From NCBI RefSeq assembly GCF_004801905.1, contig NZ_SSSN01000010.1, forward strand, positions 1 to 39,035: a stretch of 39,035 nt of DNA. Direction: 5' to 3'. Below the pieces are notes generated by a model, which had not been told where the DNA came from, did not search any database, and saw only the letters and a program-made list of their open reading frames with translations. A program made the translations under genes and the position numbers. The stretch comes from Orlajensenia flava (GTDB lineage: Bacteria; Actinomycetota; Actinomycetes; Actinomycetales; Microbacteriaceae). This document shows positions 38,082 to 39,035 of the stretch, piece by piece (position 1 is the stretch's first letter; each line of letters opens with the position of its first letter).

Positions 38082-39035
38082 ATGGGCGGGGTGTCTGGCG
38101 GGCCCGAACGCACGGAGCCACTCGGTCGGGACCGAGAGTTCGCCCGGATGACCGAGGTCGTGTTCGGTCGTGGTGGTTCGCAATGCGTGGTGTTCCTGCG
38201 CGGAGAACCGGGTGTCGGCAAGACCTTCCTGCTGGATGCGGCTGACGCGCTGGCAGTCGCGTCGGGCATCCGAGTTCTGCGGGCATCGGGCGTCGAGAAC
38301 GAGATGGCGATCGACTTCTCGAGCCTCCACCAGTTGCTGTACCCCGTGCTCGGGCTCACGGCTCGACTCGGCGAGCGAGAACGCGGCGTCATACTGGCCG
38401 CACTGGGCCGGGGAGATCCCGTCGGTTCACAGCTGACCGGGGTCGCGGCCGCTGCTCTCGATCTCGTGAGTCTTGCTGCCGGATCGCAGCCCCTGTTGCT
38501 CGTGCTCGATGACGTCCAGTGGTTCGATCATGCGAGTGCCGAAGTTCTGGCATATGTCGTTCGTCGGCTGCGAGGAATCGATGCGGCCACCCTGATCTCC
38601 GCCCGCGCGGGCGCCAGTACCGTGTTCGATTCAGGCCGATTGCCTGAAATCGACGTTCGTCCTCTCACATCGCACGACGCCGATCTTCTGCTCACGAGAA
38701 TCTCTCCTCAACTCGAGCCGGGTCTACGAGCGCGCGTGCTCGCGGGCGCCGACGGCAACCCGCTCGCCCTTGAGGAGCTTGTCCGCGCGAGCGTCAGCAA
38801 TGAGCTGGTCGTCTCCGAGCTCCCGGTCGACCTGCCGTTGAGCAGTCGGCTCGAGCGGATCTACGCAGCACGCCTGGATGAACTCTCCGAACAGGTTCGC
38901 GGTGAACTCCTTCGCGCAGCGCTGAGCGGTCAAATCGGCTGGGGTGGCTCCGATCACAGACTGGCAACCGAGCTCTACACGCCCCATCACGCCGAAGAGG
39001 CCGTCGCTCTGGGCCTGCTGGTGAGAGATTCGAGT
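38082..39035 (+). CDS. LuxR-family LAL-type ATPase regulator, N-terminal part (cut by window end)
   Basis: An uninterrupted frame of 318 codons runs from ATG 38082 off the right edge. GAGG precedes the start by five bases. The product begins MGGVSGGPERTEPLGRDREF and shows an AAA-type ATPase module: Walker A GEPGVGKT (41-48), SSLHQLLYPVL, Walker B LLLVLDDVQWFDHASAEVL (138-156), then VLAGADGNPLALEELVRA and LPLSSRLERIYAARLDEL. This order is that of the large ATP-binding regulators of the LuxR family (MalT-like), which end in a LuxR HTH about 900 residues in. The HTH is outside the window, so the assignment rests on the N-terminus. The C-terminus is missing only because the window ends. Confidence 0.9.
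   Translation, partial: MGGVSGGPERTEPLGRDREFARMTEVVFGRGGSQCVVFLRGEPGVGKTFLLDAADALAVASGIRVLRASGVENEMAIDFSSLHQLLYPVLGLTARLGERERGVILAALGRGDPVGSQLTGVAAAALDLVSLAAGSQPLLLVLDDVQWFDHASAEVLAYVVRRLRGIDAATLISARAGASTVFDSGRLPEIDVRPLTSHDADLLLTRISPQLEPGLRARVLAGADGNPLALEELVRASVSNELVVSELPVDLPLSSRLERIYAARLDELSEQVRGELLRAALSGQIGWGGSDHRLATELYTPHHAEEAVALGLLVRDSS

Overview
The window is a stretch of chromosome from a high-GC actinobacterium, most likely a member of the Microbacteriaceae (the Leifsonia/Agromyces-type group). The evidence is the strong G/C bias at third codon positions and the frequent GTG starts. The gene families also fit (13E12-type DUF222-HNH proteins, DUF2277, DUF4287, DUF3072, PadR-DUF1048 pairs, ABATE/CGNR proteins, BFN nuclease-like proteins). 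Two copies of an intergenic element (TCGATACGCG...CTACTCGACC) resemble a repeat I associate with that family. No tRNA, rRNA, CRISPR array, integrase or transposase is visible, and no gene-free stretch exceeds 300 bases. The longest gaps are 7361-7619, 23241-23510 and 37849-38081.

Layout. 1-2.9 kb: a secreted lamin-tail/propeller/chitin-binding protein and an MmcQ-like protein. 2.9-6.1 kb: a MarR-YCII pair, then a PadR regulator with an AarF/UbiB kinase. 6.1-9.2 kb: a segment holding a membrane protein, a predicted pyrimidine-dimer glycosylase-like protein and a DUF222-HNH nuclease, bounded on both sides by the same 204-base aarF tail. 9.2-13.1 kb (minus strand): arginase-family enzyme, ABM-epoxide hydrolase fusion, DUF4287 protein and a frameshifted secreted endonuclease/exonuclease/phosphatase. 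13.3-17 kb: small single-domain genes (DUF2277, YCII, VOC, MarR, YdeI, NmrA-like, cupin). 17-19.4 kb: a PadR-DUF1048-ABC ATPase-ABC permease efflux operon. 19.5-25.7 kb: class II amidotransferase, oleate hydratase, secreted GH114-like protein, BFN protein and a 2-keto acid decarboxylase. 25.8-32.7 kb: membrane protein/TetR/NUDIX, ABC-F ATPase, M23-like protein, CPYC flavoprotein with an XRE-cupin regulator, and a quinone oxidoreductase. 32.7-36.2 kb: a TetR/NAD-epimerase pair and an MFS exporter/CGNR regulator pair. 36.2-39 kb: a LigD polymerase-domain protein with a DUF3072 protein, and the first 318 codons of a LuxR-type LAL regulator cut by the window end.

Organisation. Most of the window is housekeeping-accessory chromosome in one to four gene units. 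Several units follow one plan: a local one-component regulator next to or divergent from its presumed target, with a readable inverted repeat in between. Examples are MarR at 3.7 kb, PadR at 17 kb, TetR at 26.3 and 33.2 kb, XRE-cupin at 31 kb and CGNR at 35.6 kb. The most unusual structural feature is the aarF-tail duplication that brackets the DUF222-HNH segment. It looks like the footprint of a recombination or homing-type insertion that restored the end of the gene it entered. I see no clear-cut undescribed defence or biosynthetic system.
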